Of a stretch of 64,000 nt of DNA, positions 50,457-58,389 are shown piece by piece; position 1 is the stretch's first letter, and the number at the start of each line of letters is the position of its first letter. The DNA comes from CAZMVY01 sp964617875 (GTDB lineage: Bacteria > Planctomycetota > Phycisphaerae > UBA1845 > PWPN01). The stretch covers positions 119,266-183,265 of the forward strand of contig CAZUAI010000001.1 in the NCBI GenBank assembly GCA_964617875.1, in the 5' to 3' direction. The position numbers and the translations under genes were made by a program. The notes beneath the pieces are model-generated. The model had not been told where the DNA came from. It saw nothing but the letters and a program-made list of their open reading frames with translations, and searched no databases.

Positions 50457-51425
50457 TTACGGTTGCTCGCCTCCCGGCAGGACGTTCGTGCCGACGCTGC
50501 CCCCGAGGCCGCCCGCGGGCCGCGTCGTCGGCCGCACCGCCCCGGCATCCCTGAACTCCGTAAACGGGTACTGGTTCCACGTCAGAACGATCGTGGTGCG
50601 GTCCTTGAGGATCTCCTTCAGCTTGTTGAGCCGGTCGAGGAACATCGCGAGCGACTCGTCCTGCTGGAGAACCTTGTAGTACTCCGCGGCGCGGGCGTTG
50701 CCCTCGGAACGGTACTTCTGCGCCAGGCCCGCCGCGAAGGTCAGAATCGTGTCGGCCTTGCTCTTCGCCTCCGTGGTGATGTTGACCTTCTCCGACTCGC
50801 CCTCCGACTCATATTTCTGGGCCAGGGCCCGCCGCTCCGCCTTCATGCTCTCGAAAACCGCCTCCGTCACGTCCTGCGGCAGTTCCAGCCGCTTCAGGCC
50901 CACCGACTCGATCGCCACGCCGTACTGCGAGGACGCGTCCGCGTGGACGCGTTCGCGGATCTGCTTTTCGATCTCGTCGAACTTCAGCTCCATCGGGTTC
51001 TTCGAAACAAGCTGCGAAAAATCGTACCGGCCGAGCACTTCCTTCTGGTGCGTCTCCACGAGCGTACGAAGCCGCCGCTCCGCCTCTTCCGTGCCGCCCC
51101 GGAGGCTCGTCAGGAACTTGTACGGGTCCGCGACCCGCCACCCCGTGAAGGAGGTGACGATCACGGTCTTCTTGTCGCGCGTCGCCGTCTGCTCGGTGTG
51201 CGTATCGAGCGTCTGGATGCGCGCGTCGTAGATGTCCACGTCCTGGATCGGCCACGGCCATTTCCAGTAGAGCCCCGGCTCCTTGATGACGTCCTTCTCC
51301 GTCGCCTTGCCGAAGGTCTTGAGCACGGCGACATCCGTGAACCGGACCTGGAACGTGACCATGTACAACGCCAGGATGACGACCAGAACGACCCCGGTGA
51401 TGATGGATGGCAGACTCTTGTTCAT
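50457..51425 (-). CDS. hflC: HflC-like SPFH protein
   Basis: A 322-residue SPFH protein: one N-terminal helix (IITGVVLVVILALYMVTF), then FTDVAVLKTFGKATEK, PGLYWKWPWPIQDV and TRDKKTVIVTSFTGWRVADP, which matches HflC, and a long coiled coil with KAERRALAQKYESEGESEK and ADTILTFAAGLAQKYRSEG. The C-terminus is a Gly/Pro/Thr tail. GGAGA precedes ATG 51425. It is the middle member of three SPFH genes, 63 bases from the HflK-like gene; HflK and HflC normally form heteromers, so this pair probably does too. Confidence 0.9.
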   Translation of the reverse strand: MNKSLPSIITGVVLVVILALYMVTFQVRFTDVAVLKTFGKATEKDVIKEPGLYWKWPWPIQDVDIYDARIQTLDTHTEQTATRDKKTVIVTSFTGWRVADPYKFLTSLRGGTEEAERRLRTLVETHQKEVLGRYDFSQLVSKNPMELKFDEIEKQIRERVHADASSQYGVAIESVGLKRLELPQDVTEAVFESMKAERRALAQKYESEGESEKVNITTEAKSKADTILTFAAGLAQKYRSEGNARAAEYYKVLQQDESLAMFLDRLNKLKEILKDRTTIVLTWNQYPFTEFRDAGAVRPTTRPAGGLGGSVGTNVLPGGEQP

Positions 51426-51453
51426 ACGGCTGAATCTCCACGCGATTCCGCGA

Positions 51454-53589
51454 TCATTTCGCTCCCGACGCGCCCTGCAGGGCCGCGTCCATGGCGCCGA
51501 TGCTCGGATCCGTCAGCAGAAGCTGGTAGACCGGTTCGACGTCGGTGGCCATGAGATACTTGCGGACCTTGACGAGCCCCTCGCTCAGGGCCGTCAGGTA
51601 CTTCCGCACCTTGTAGATGCGCGGCGCCGCCCGGTACACCGGAAGCTCCTGCGCCAGCGTGTCCGCATCGGCCCGCGCCGAGTTGATCATCGCCCACATC
51701 TCCGCCCGGGCCTCGGCCACGAGCTTGGCCGCTTCCCCCCGGACCTGCGTCAGCAGCATGTCATCGATCTGCGCGCGAACCTGCTCGGCCGCCGCGGGGT
51801 CCGCGCCCTTCTCGTTCAGCGACGCGATCAGCGCGGCCAGTTCGTTCGCCCGCGCCACGTCGCCGCAGACCTTCGAGAGGATCTTGTTCCGCTCCGCCTC
51901 GCCGGTCCGGATCGCCGCCTGCTTCTTCGATTCCGCCCCGACGACCTGCTCGAACTCCTTCGCCACCTCGCTCGGCGGGTGCACGCCCTGGAGCCCGAGC
52001 GTGACGATCTGCACGCCCATGCCCAGCGCGTCCGCCTTCGTCTGGATGAGCCGCCGGAGGTCGTTGGCCATCCGTTCGCGGTCGGCCCCGATGACCTGGT
52101 CCACGTCCACGCCGGCGCTGTAGAGAACCAGCTCGCGGTACGCCAGCGACTCAAACATCTTCTCCGGCTCCGCGTATCGCGTCCGCCATGCCTGCACGTC
52201 CCTGATCCGGTACTGAATCGGCATGGCCACGCGCAGGAGACTGACGGCCACGCTTCGCTCCGAAGACAACCCCGCGGCCGGCGGCTCGACCGGAGCGCCG
52301 GCGTCGGCCCCCGCCGGCCGTGAAGCGGGCCCCTGCGACGTCCCGGCCGTCGCGACGAGCACCGTGAGTTCCGGCACGGTGGGGTGCTTGACCGTCCAGA
52401 CGAGCGCCTTCTTGAGGTCCTCCTGCCCGGTCTCTTCCCGGATGCCGATCATGGCGTACTGCACCTGCTGCGCCGGATACCGGTACACCTTCGACACCGG
52501 CCACGGGTACTTCACGTGCAGGCCCGGCCCCAACGCATCCACCCGCGGCAGGCCGTCTTCGCCGACGTCGCCCGCGACCGCTCCCCCCGTCTGCAGCGGC
52601 CGGCCGAACCGTTCGATGATCGCCACCTCGCCGGGATTGACGATCACCAGGCAGGACATCGCAAACATGGTGATCACGGCGAAGCAGATGACGGGCGTGA
52701 TCGCCCGCTGCATCAGCTTGTAGAACCAGGTCGAGCTGACCTCGAAGCCGAACTGGTAGTTCAGGGCTTCGGCGATGCTGTGCGCAATTCCGCCGGGCTC
52801 GCAGAAAAGCCCGAGGAGGCGGCTCTCGAACGCCGGCCTGGGCTCCTCGTCCGGCCGTCGGGGCCGGTAGAAATCGAGTACCAGGTTCAGCAGGAACTCG
52901 ACCGCCAGCACGAACATCATGATCCGGATGGCGTAGGCCAGCACGCGCTCCGGCACGAGCATCTGGAAGTGGACGAGTCCCAGCGTCACCGCCACCGCGA
53001 CGCTGACCAGCGCGTTGCCCATGAGGTACGCGGCGCCGGCCCGCAGCATCCGCCACTCCGCCTGGCGGGCCATGCCCGTCGCGTACCGGCTGAACAGGAA
53101 GGAAAAGAACGCCCCGCCGATGACAAACGCGAAGGACAGCGTCTCATTGGACGGTACAGGCCAGACCTTGTCGTAGACGCTCGTCTTCCACGACCAGGAG
53201 TACATCCCGCCCCAGAGGCACAGCTTGATGATCGTCAGGACCGCAAAGATCGGCAGCAGCCATCGGTACATCCACCGCAGCCGCCGCCGGGCCAATTGCA
53301 ATTGTTCGTCGCCCACGAACAGGGCCGCCCCCGCCCCGCTGGATTCCCGCTCCTGCCGAAGCTGGTCCGCTTCCAGCGCCTCCTCCCGCACGAGCTGCTT
53401 CTGCTTGCAGACCAGCCAGAGGCAGATCCAGATCAACGTGCCGCTGCCGGCCAGGAGGGCGGCTGCCTGCGTTGCCTCCGATCCGTTCCAGGCGGCCAGC
53501 AACGCCAGGAACGCCGTCAGCAGCAATTGGTACCAGAAGCCAAGCAGGCTGACGATCCTTGCACGCTTTTCAGGCCATGTGCTCGTCAT
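51454..53589 (-). CDS. Polytopic SPFH protein (HflK-related, seven helices)
   Basis: A 711-residue protein that fuses a polytopic N-terminus to an SPFH domain. About six helices lie in residues 12-245 (e.g. IVSLLGFWYQLLLTAFLALL; GTLIWICLWLVC; WLLPIFAVLTIIKLCLWGGM; LSFAFVIGGAFFSFLFSRY), one more at about 303-322 (ICFAVITMFAMSCLVIVN), then SPFH: NPGEVAIIERFGRPL, GLHVKYPWPVSKVY, and a coiled coil around KKQAAIRTGEAERNKILSK. A linker at about 420-450 is Pro/Ala-rich. Ordinary HflK has one helix, so this is a third, unusual member. First gene of the six-gene minus-strand unit. Confidence 0.85.
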   Translation of the reverse strand: MTSTWPEKRARIVSLLGFWYQLLLTAFLALLAAWNGSEATQAAALLAGSGTLIWICLWLVCKQKQLVREEALEADQLRQERESSGAGAALFVGDEQLQLARRRLRWMYRWLLPIFAVLTIIKLCLWGGMYSWSWKTSVYDKVWPVPSNETLSFAFVIGGAFFSFLFSRYATGMARQAEWRMLRAGAAYLMGNALVSVAVAVTLGLVHFQMLVPERVLAYAIRIMMFVLAVEFLLNLVLDFYRPRRPDEEPRPAFESRLLGLFCEPGGIAHSIAEALNYQFGFEVSSTWFYKLMQRAITPVICFAVITMFAMSCLVIVNPGEVAIIERFGRPLQTGGAVAGDVGEDGLPRVDALGPGLHVKYPWPVSKVYRYPAQQVQYAMIGIREETGQEDLKKALVWTVKHPTVPELTVLVATAGTSQGPASRPAGADAGAPVEPPAAGLSSERSVAVSLLRVAMPIQYRIRDVQAWRTRYAEPEKMFESLAYRELVLYSAGVDVDQVIGADRERMANDLRRLIQTKADALGMGVQIVTLGLQGVHPPSEVAKEFEQVVGAESKKQAAIRTGEAERNKILSKVCGDVARANELAALIASLNEKGADPAAAEQVRAQIDDMLLTQVRGEAAKLVAEARAEMWAMINSARADADTLAQELPVYRAAPRIYKVRKYLTALSEGLVKVRKYLMATDVEPVYQLLLTDPSIGAMDAALQGASGAK

Positions 53590-53669
53590 GGGCAGTGTTC
53601 TCGGAACCGCAGATTGTTACCAAGTCCTCCCAAACCCCGGCGGCGGCCCAACGTACCACAAGGCAGTGA

Positions 53670-53697
53670 TTGCTCGCCGGGGCCGTTAGCTTACAAT
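53670..53697 (+). promoter_or_regulatory. Candidate promoter of the divergent ABC permease
   Basis: TTGCTC (53670-53675), 16 bases, TACAAT (53692-53697, five of six). Leader about 76 bases to ATG 53780. Confidence 0.4.
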
Positions 53698-53779
53698 GGG
53701 GGCCGCAGGTTGCCAAGCGGCTCGGCCGGGCGGTCGGCCGGATGAAATCGCCGGGCGTCCAGGGTTTTGCGAATTCGCC

Positions 53780-54748
53780 ATGTGGACCAAGCTCTTCAGT
53801 GTTGCGGCCAACTGTTTCACCGAGACGATCCGCCAGCCGATTTACGGCGTGATCTTGTGCGTGACCGCCGCGATTCTCGTGCTCAACGTCGGGTTGAGCA
53901 TGTTCACGCTCGACAGCGACGACAAAATCCTCAAGGACATCGGGCTTTCTACGCTCCTGATGAGCGGTTTGTTCTTGGCGGCCTTCAGTGCGGCCGGTGT
54001 GATCGGTCGGGAAATTGAAAACAAGACCGTTTTGACCGTCGTCAGCAAGCCCGTCAGCCGTCCGGTATTCCTCGTTGGCAAGTTTCTGGGGCTCGCCGGG
54101 GCTCTGACCCTTGCCTGGTATCTCGGTTCCTTGGTCTTTCTCCTCACCGTTCGCCACAGGGTCATGGAACGCAGTTCCCAGAACTTCGACATGCCGGTGA
54201 TCGTGTTCGGCTTTGGGGCCGTGTTGGCAACGGTTCTGATCGGCGCGTTCTGTAACTATCTTTACGGAACGGAGTTTACGTCATTTGCCATCAAGCTGGT
54301 CACGCCCTTGCTCACGATCGCCGCGCTGCTTGTATGCCTGATCGACCCACAATGGAAGCTTCAATCGTTCGCAAAAGACTTCATTGACAATCAGATTATT
54401 GCCGCCGTCACGCTGGTTTTCCTCGCGGTTCTGGTCTTGACGGCCATTGCCGTGGCCGCGTCCACGCGCCTGAGCCAGGTCATGACCCTCGCGGTCTGTA
54501 CAGGCATCCTGCTGCTCGGACTCGTAAGCGACTATCTCTTCGGTCGCCACGCCGACACCAACGTGGTCGCCCAGATCGCTTACTGGATGGCCCCGAACAT
54601 CGGCTTCCTCTGGGTGACCGATGCGATCACGCAGGGAAATCCGATCACGGTCCAATACGTCGGGATCGCTTCTCTCTATGCGCTGGCCTACACCGCCGCT
54701 GCGGTGTGTTTCGGGGTCGCCCTGTTCCAGAGACGCGAGGTTGGCTGA
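53780..54748 (+). CDS. ABC-2-like permease without adjacent ATPase
   Basis: A 322-residue membrane protein with about six helices: VILCVTAAILVLNVGLSMF; LSTLLMSGLFLAAFSAAGVIG; then GREIENKTVLTVVSKPVSRPVFLVGKFLG, the phrase found in ABC-2/NosY-like permeases at the ATPase contact. Further helices are at VIVFGFGAVLATVLIGAF, LVTPLLTIAALLVCLI, VTLVFLAVLVLTAIAVAA and a C-terminal pair. No ATPase gene is beside it; the nearest is in the divergent SPFH unit. ATG 53780 is the family-like start (MWTKLFSVAANCF); its ribosome-binding site is weak. Confidence 0.82.
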   Translation: MWTKLFSVAANCFTETIRQPIYGVILCVTAAILVLNVGLSMFTLDSDDKILKDIGLSTLLMSGLFLAAFSAAGVIGREIENKTVLTVVSKPVSRPVFLVGKFLGLAGALTLAWYLGSLVFLLTVRHRVMERSSQNFDMPVIVFGFGAVLATVLIGAFCNYLYGTEFTSFAIKLVTPLLTIAALLVCLIDPQWKLQSFAKDFIDNQIIAAVTLVFLAVLVLTAIAVAASTRLSQVMTLAVCTGILLLGLVSDYLFGRHADTNVVAQIAYWMAPNIGFLWVTDAITQGNPITVQYVGIASLYALAYTAAAVCFGVALFQRREVG

Positions 54749-54791
54749 GCCCGGTTTTCCGGCTTACGGCTGTCGTGCAAGTGGATGCCTT

Positions 54792-54815
54792 GGCCCGTGG
54801 GAAGAAACACGGGCC
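54792..54815 (+). terminator. Stem-loop after the ABC permease gene
   Basis: GGCCCGTG (54792-54799), loop GGAAGAAA, CACGGGCC (54808-54815). An eight-pair perfect stem without a T-tract, 44 bases after the stop; terminator or processing site. Confidence 0.4.
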
Positions 54816-54941
54816 GGGCGGCAACGGTATGGCCATGTTCGGCCAGCCGGGCAGACTTGGCGCGACGTCGTGGCGCCGGTTGAGCCATCTTGTGTCGGAA
54901 TTACACGAATCGGTCGCGCCGTGCTCGAAAGGAGCAATCGG

Positions 54942-55475
54942 ATGCTTCATCGAATGCTATGGCTCGGGGGAATCCTCGGAGCGGTCGCGGTATTCTCGCT
55001 CGTGCAGGCACAGGAGCAGGGCCGACCGCGAAGGAACACAGGCGCCGCGCAGGGACCGGATCGTCCCGCGGGCCGGGGCGGCTTCGATCCCGCTCAGATG
55101 CGGGAACGCACGCTGAACTACGTCAAGGAGCAGCTTGGCGCCACGGACGAGGAATGGAAGGCGCTGAAGCCGAAGGTGGAGAAGGTGACGGCACTCCAGC
55201 GGGATGCTCGACCCGGCATGGGCGGCTTCGGCTGGCGTCGCGGCGGCGAAGAGGGTGGCCCGGCGGCCAGCCCCGTGGACAAGGCGCAGGGCGAGCTGCG
55301 CACCCTCCTTGAAGACAAGAACGCATCGGCGAGCGACATCGCCGCGAAGGTGGCCGCGCTGCGGGAGGCCCGGAAGAAGGCCCGCGCCGAACTCAGCGCC
55401 GCCCAGAAGGCCCTCAAAGAGGCCGTGAACCCGCGGCAAGAGGCCGTGCTCGTGCTGAACGGCATGCTCGAGTAG
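54942..55475 (+). CDS. Small Spy-like secreted helical protein
   Basis: A 177-residue exported protein: signal LGGILGAVAVFSLVQAQ, a Gly/Arg/Pro-rich linker, then helices QMRERTLNYVKEQLGATDEEW and LKPKVEKVTALQRD, a Gly-rich loop, and LRTLLEDKNASASDIAAKV, ALREARKKARAELSAAQKAL. The pattern L-x-x-T-D-E-E-W-x-x-L-x-P is common in periplasmic Spy/CpxP-like proteins of Planctomycetota and also occurs in the thioredoxin-like protein at 24624. Function unknown, perhaps chaperone-like. AAAGGAG seven bases before ATG 54942 fixes the start. Confidence 0.75.
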   Translation: MLHRMLWLGGILGAVAVFSLVQAQEQGRPRRNTGAAQGPDRPAGRGGFDPAQMRERTLNYVKEQLGATDEEWKALKPKVEKVTALQRDARPGMGGFGWRRGGEEGGPAASPVDKAQGELRTLLEDKNASASDIAAKVAALREARKKARAELSAAQKALKEAVNPRQEAVLVLNGMLE

Positions 55476-55535
55476 CGTCCAGGCAAAGCGGCGTCGCGCC
55501 GTTGCTGTTCAGAATGTGCGGGCGTGGGGAAGGGT

Positions 55536-56267
55536 TCAGTCGCCGGTGACGATCGTCCCCACCTTCGCGCCGAGGACGACCTTCTTCATGTTGCCGGGCT
55601 TCTTCATGTTGAAGACGATGACCGGGACGTGCTTCTGACGGCACAGGTCCATCGCCGAGAGATCCATCACGCCGAGCTTTTTCGTGAGGACCTGACTGTA
55701 ACTGATTCGCGGATAGAAGGTTGCCTTCCTGTCCTTCATCGGGTCGGCGCTGTAGACGCCGTCCACCTTCGTGGCCTTGAGGACGGCGGCGGCGTTGACC
55801 TCGAGGGCGGCGAGGGCCGCGGCGGTGTCGGTCGTGACGAACGGTCGGCCGGTGCCCCCGGCGAGGATGACCACGCGGCCCTTCTCAAGGTGGCGGATGC
55901 ACCGCCGTCGAATATAGGGTTCGCAGACGGACGCAATGTGGACGGCGGACATCACGCGCGTCGGCAGCCCCAACGCCTCTAACGCCTCCTGCAATGCGAG
56001 GGCGTTGATGACCGTTGCCAGCATGCCCATGTGGTGGGCGGTGGCTTCGGGAATACGGGCCTGCCGGGTCGCCGACGAGCCGCGGAGAATGTTGCCGCCC
56101 CCGACGACGATCGCGACCTGGGCACCGGCACGGACGACCTCGCGGATCTCGCGGCCCGTCCGCTCGAGTTCGTCGGCGTCGAGGCCGAACCCGCCGGGTC
56201 GGCACAGGCTCTCGCCGCTGAGTTTCAGAATCACGCGTTCGTATGTCGGACGTGCCTTCCCGGCCAT
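55536..56267 (-). CDS. pyrH: UMP kinase
   Basis: A 243-residue hexameric UMP kinase that phosphorylates UMP to UDP. Blocks: VILKLSGESLCRPGGFGLD, QVAIVVGGGNILRG, HHMGMLATVINALALQEAL, VVILAGGTGRPFVTTDTAAAL, KATKVDGVYSADP and the C-terminal VVLGAKVGTIVTGD. Length is normal. ATG 56267 was chosen because MAGKARPTYERVILK fits the family; the frame is open further upstream through the intergenic hairpin. It follows tsf after 73 bases, the usual rpsB-tsf-pyrH order. The common next gene frr is not here: a convergent Spy-like gene ends 60 bases away. Confidence 0.95.
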   Translation of the reverse strand: MAGKARPTYERVILKLSGESLCRPGGFGLDADELERTGREIREVVRAGAQVAIVVGGGNILRGSSATRQARIPEATAHHMGMLATVINALALQEALEALGLPTRVMSAVHIASVCEPYIRRRCIRHLEKGRVVILAGGTGRPFVTTDTAAALAALEVNAAAVLKATKVDGVYSADPMKDRKATFYPRISYSQVLTKKLGVMDLSAMDLCRQKHVPVIVFNMKKPGNMKKVVLGAKVGTIVTGD

Positions 56268-56308
56268 GGCGATTTCTCGGTCGGGGCGAGTTCCGCTCAC
56301 CCCATGAA

Positions 56309-56330
56309 GAAGGCCGCTTTCGCGGCCTTC
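56309..56330 (-). terminator. Hairpin with GAAA tetraloop between tsf and pyrH
   Basis: On the transcribed strand GAAGGCCGC, loop GAAA, GCGGCCTTC (56330-56309): nine perfect pairs closed by a stable GNRA loop, 11 bases after the tsf stop and 42 before pyrH. No U-tract, so partial termination, mRNA processing or a regulatory element are all possible. Confidence 0.5.
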
Positions 56331-56340
56331 CTGGTTCGGG

Positions 56341-57183
56341 TCACTCGCCCACTTCAAGCCGCCGGTACGCGGCGATCCGCACATCGCCGTACTTCGCCAG
56401 CAGCTTCGTGATGTTTCCTTTGAACTTGTCCTGGTTCGCGAATTCCTGTTCGAGCAGCACGTGCTCGGCGTACCAGCGGTTCAGCTTGCCGATGACGATC
56501 TTGTCCACGAGGTTCTCGGGCTTGCCGGCCTGGAGCGCGAGGGTCTTCGCGATGTCTTTCTCTTTCTCGATGAGGGCCGGGTCCACGTCTTCGCGCCTCA
56601 GGGCGGTCGGCTTCATCGCGGTGATGTGCATGCACAGGTCGGCCAGCAGTTCGTCGTCGCCCGCCGTGCCGTCGATCTGCAGCAGCACGCCCACCTTGCC
56701 GTTGAAATGCACGTAGCTCGCAAGCCGGCCCTGGAGCTTCTCGACGCGAACCAGCTGCATGTTCTCGCGGATCTTGTTCACGAGGTCGGTCAAAAGATCC
56801 TTGCACGTCCGCCCGGGGGCCGACGGCGCGGGCAGGGCCCACGCCGCGTCCGGCGTGACGGGCCCGCTCGCGGCGGCGGCGGCCTGAGCGATGGCCTCTG
56901 CGAGGGCCTTGAACTCCGGGTTGTTGGCCACGGGGGCCGTCTCGCAGCGGAACTCGATGATCGCGCCGGCGCCCTTGGCCCGATCGATGCAGCAGGCGAT
57001 GCGGCCTTCGGTGGTCTCGCGGCCGGCACGCTTGTCGGCGGCGTCGGCCCCGCGCTTGCGGAGGATCTCGACGGCCTTGTCGGCGTCCCCGTTGGCCTCG
57101 GCGAGGGCGCTCTTGCAATCCATCATGGGCAGGCCGGTGCGGTCCCGAAGGGCCTTCACGGCGGCGGCGGTGATCTCAGCCAT
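56341..57183 (-). CDS. tsf: Translation elongation factor Ts
   Basis: A 280-residue EF-Ts, which recycles EF-Tu. The N-terminal UBA-like domain AEITAAAVKALRDRTGLPMMDCKSAL, then AVEILRKRGADAADKRAGRETTEG (family signature), the core with IIEFRCETAPVANNPEF and a second half-domain LVRVEKLQGRLASYVHFNGKVGVLLQI, HITAMKPTALRREDVDPALIEKE. GAAGGAG precedes ATG 57183. It follows rpsB by 110 bases and shares its transcript. Confidence 0.96.
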   Translation of the reverse strand: MAEITAAAVKALRDRTGLPMMDCKSALAEANGDADKAVEILRKRGADAADKRAGRETTEGRIACCIDRAKGAGAIIEFRCETAPVANNPEFKALAEAIAQAAAAASGPVTPDAAWALPAPSAPGRTCKDLLTDLVNKIRENMQLVRVEKLQGRLASYVHFNGKVGVLLQIDGTAGDDELLADLCMHITAMKPTALRREDVDPALIEKEKDIAKTLALQAGKPENLVDKIVIGKLNRWYAEHVLLEQEFANQDKFKGNITKLLAKYGDVRIAAYRRLEVGE

Positions 57184-57293
57184 GGAATCTCGACTCCTTC
57201 CAGTGTCGATGTTGAACAAAGGCCCCGGCCCAGTTCAGCCGAGGCCTGTCGTATTCCCGAAACTCGCTATCGAAACAGCCCCTCGCAGCCCCC

Positions 57294-58157
57294 CTAAGAG
57301 ACCGCGACGGACGGCCCCGCCGAATCCGATGCCGGTTGGTCGGTCCCCTCGGCGGCCGCCACCGGTCCGCCGGGTTCTTCTGCGGCCGGGGCTTCGCCGT
57401 CCGCACGGGCGGTGACGCTTCTGGCCCGCCTCTGCGGCCGCGCGACGGCCTCGCCTTCCGCCGACGGGGTGACACGGCCTCGCTTGCCCTCCTCGACCGC
57501 CTGGACGAGCTGCTCGATGATGATGGCGATCGCGCGCATCGCATCATCGTTGCCGGGGATCGGGATGTCCGCGAAGTCCGGGTCCGAGTCGGTGTCGATC
57601 AGGCACACCGTCGGGATGTTGAGCTTGCGGGCTTCCTTGACGGCAATGTGCTCGCGGCGAACGTCCACCACGACGAGGGCGCCGGGCAGGCGGTTCATGC
57701 GGCGGATGCCGGAGAGGTTTCGCTGGATCTTGCGGCGCTCGCGCGTCAGCGTGGCGATCATCTTCTTGCTGTAGTCGCCGGTCCTGCCGTCGCGTTCAAT
57801 CGCCTCGAGTTCTTCGAGCCGCTGAAGCCGGGAGCGGATCGTACGGAAGTTGGTCAGCGTTCCTCCGAGCCATCGCTCGGTGACGGAATGCATGCCGCAG
57901 CGCTCGGCCAGCTTCTCGATGGTGTGGCGGGCCTGCCGTTTGGTGCCGACGAACAACACGTCATCGCCCCGTGCGACCACCTGCGCGAGAAACTTCTTGG
58001 CCCGCAGCAGACCCTTCAGCGTCTCACGGATGTCGATGATGTGAATCAGATTTCGCTTGCCGAAGATGAACGGGGCCATCTTCGGATTCCACCGGCTTAC
58101 GCGGTGTCCGAAGTGAACGCCCGAATCAATCAGCTGGCGGACCAGCTCCGACGCCAA
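57294..58157 (-). CDS. rpsB: 30S ribosomal protein S2
   Basis: A 287-residue S2 protein of the small ribosomal subunit. SELVRQLIDSGVHFGHRVSRWNPKM at the start, IIDIRETLKGLL, LFVGTKRQARHTIEK, ERWLGGTLTNFRTI and IPTVCLIDTDSDPD are all standard. The last 60 residues are an acidic, Ala/Glu/Pro-rich tail beyond the core (normal length about 230-250). The start is a TTG at 58157, preceded by GGAGG (58168-58164) at six bases; no ATG lies near the conserved N-terminus. Confidence 0.96.
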   Translation of the reverse strand: MASELVRQLIDSGVHFGHRVSRWNPKMAPFIFGKRNLIHIIDIRETLKGLLRAKKFLAQVVARGDDVLFVGTKRQARHTIEKLAERCGMHSVTERWLGGTLTNFRTIRSRLQRLEELEAIERDGRTGDYSKKMIATLTRERRKIQRNLSGIRRMNRLPGALVVVDVRREHIAVKEARKLNIPTVCLIDTDSDPDFADIPIPGNDDAMRAIAIIIEQLVQAVEEGKRGRVTPSAEGEAVARPQRRARSVTARADGEAPAAEEPGGPVAAAEGTDQPASDSAGPSVAVS

Positions 58158-58212
58158 ACAGCACCTCCACGCAGTAGAAGAACCACTCGCACCAAAATCC
58201 TGCGAATCAGGC

Positions 58213-58241
58213 AGTCTAAGCGACCCGTCCGCCGAAATCAA
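58213..58241 (-). promoter_or_regulatory. Candidate promoter of rpsB-tsf-pyrH
   Basis: On the minus strand TTGATT (58241-58236), 17 bases, TAGACT (58218-58213), four of six each with ideal spacing. Leader about 49 bases to the TTG at 58157. Confidence 0.45.
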
Positions 58242-58389
58242 GGCGCGCATCCGGGGGCCGGCGGCCCAGCGGCCGTGCTTGCCCGCGAAGGGGTGAGAGG
58301 ATACCGTCTCGGGGGACTGTCTGGCAAGGGCGCCTCTGCGGCAGATTGCGGAATCGCGGCCGGGGCGACCGCGGACGACGAGGACCGAC

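Noticed and set aside
47613..51554. Very long open frame on the plus strand opposite the ABC/SPFH genes
   Set aside because: It is an Arg/Leu/Val-rich shadow of the ABC ATPase, HflK- and HflC-like genes; high GC leaves opposite frames open. The minus-strand proteins have clear motifs.
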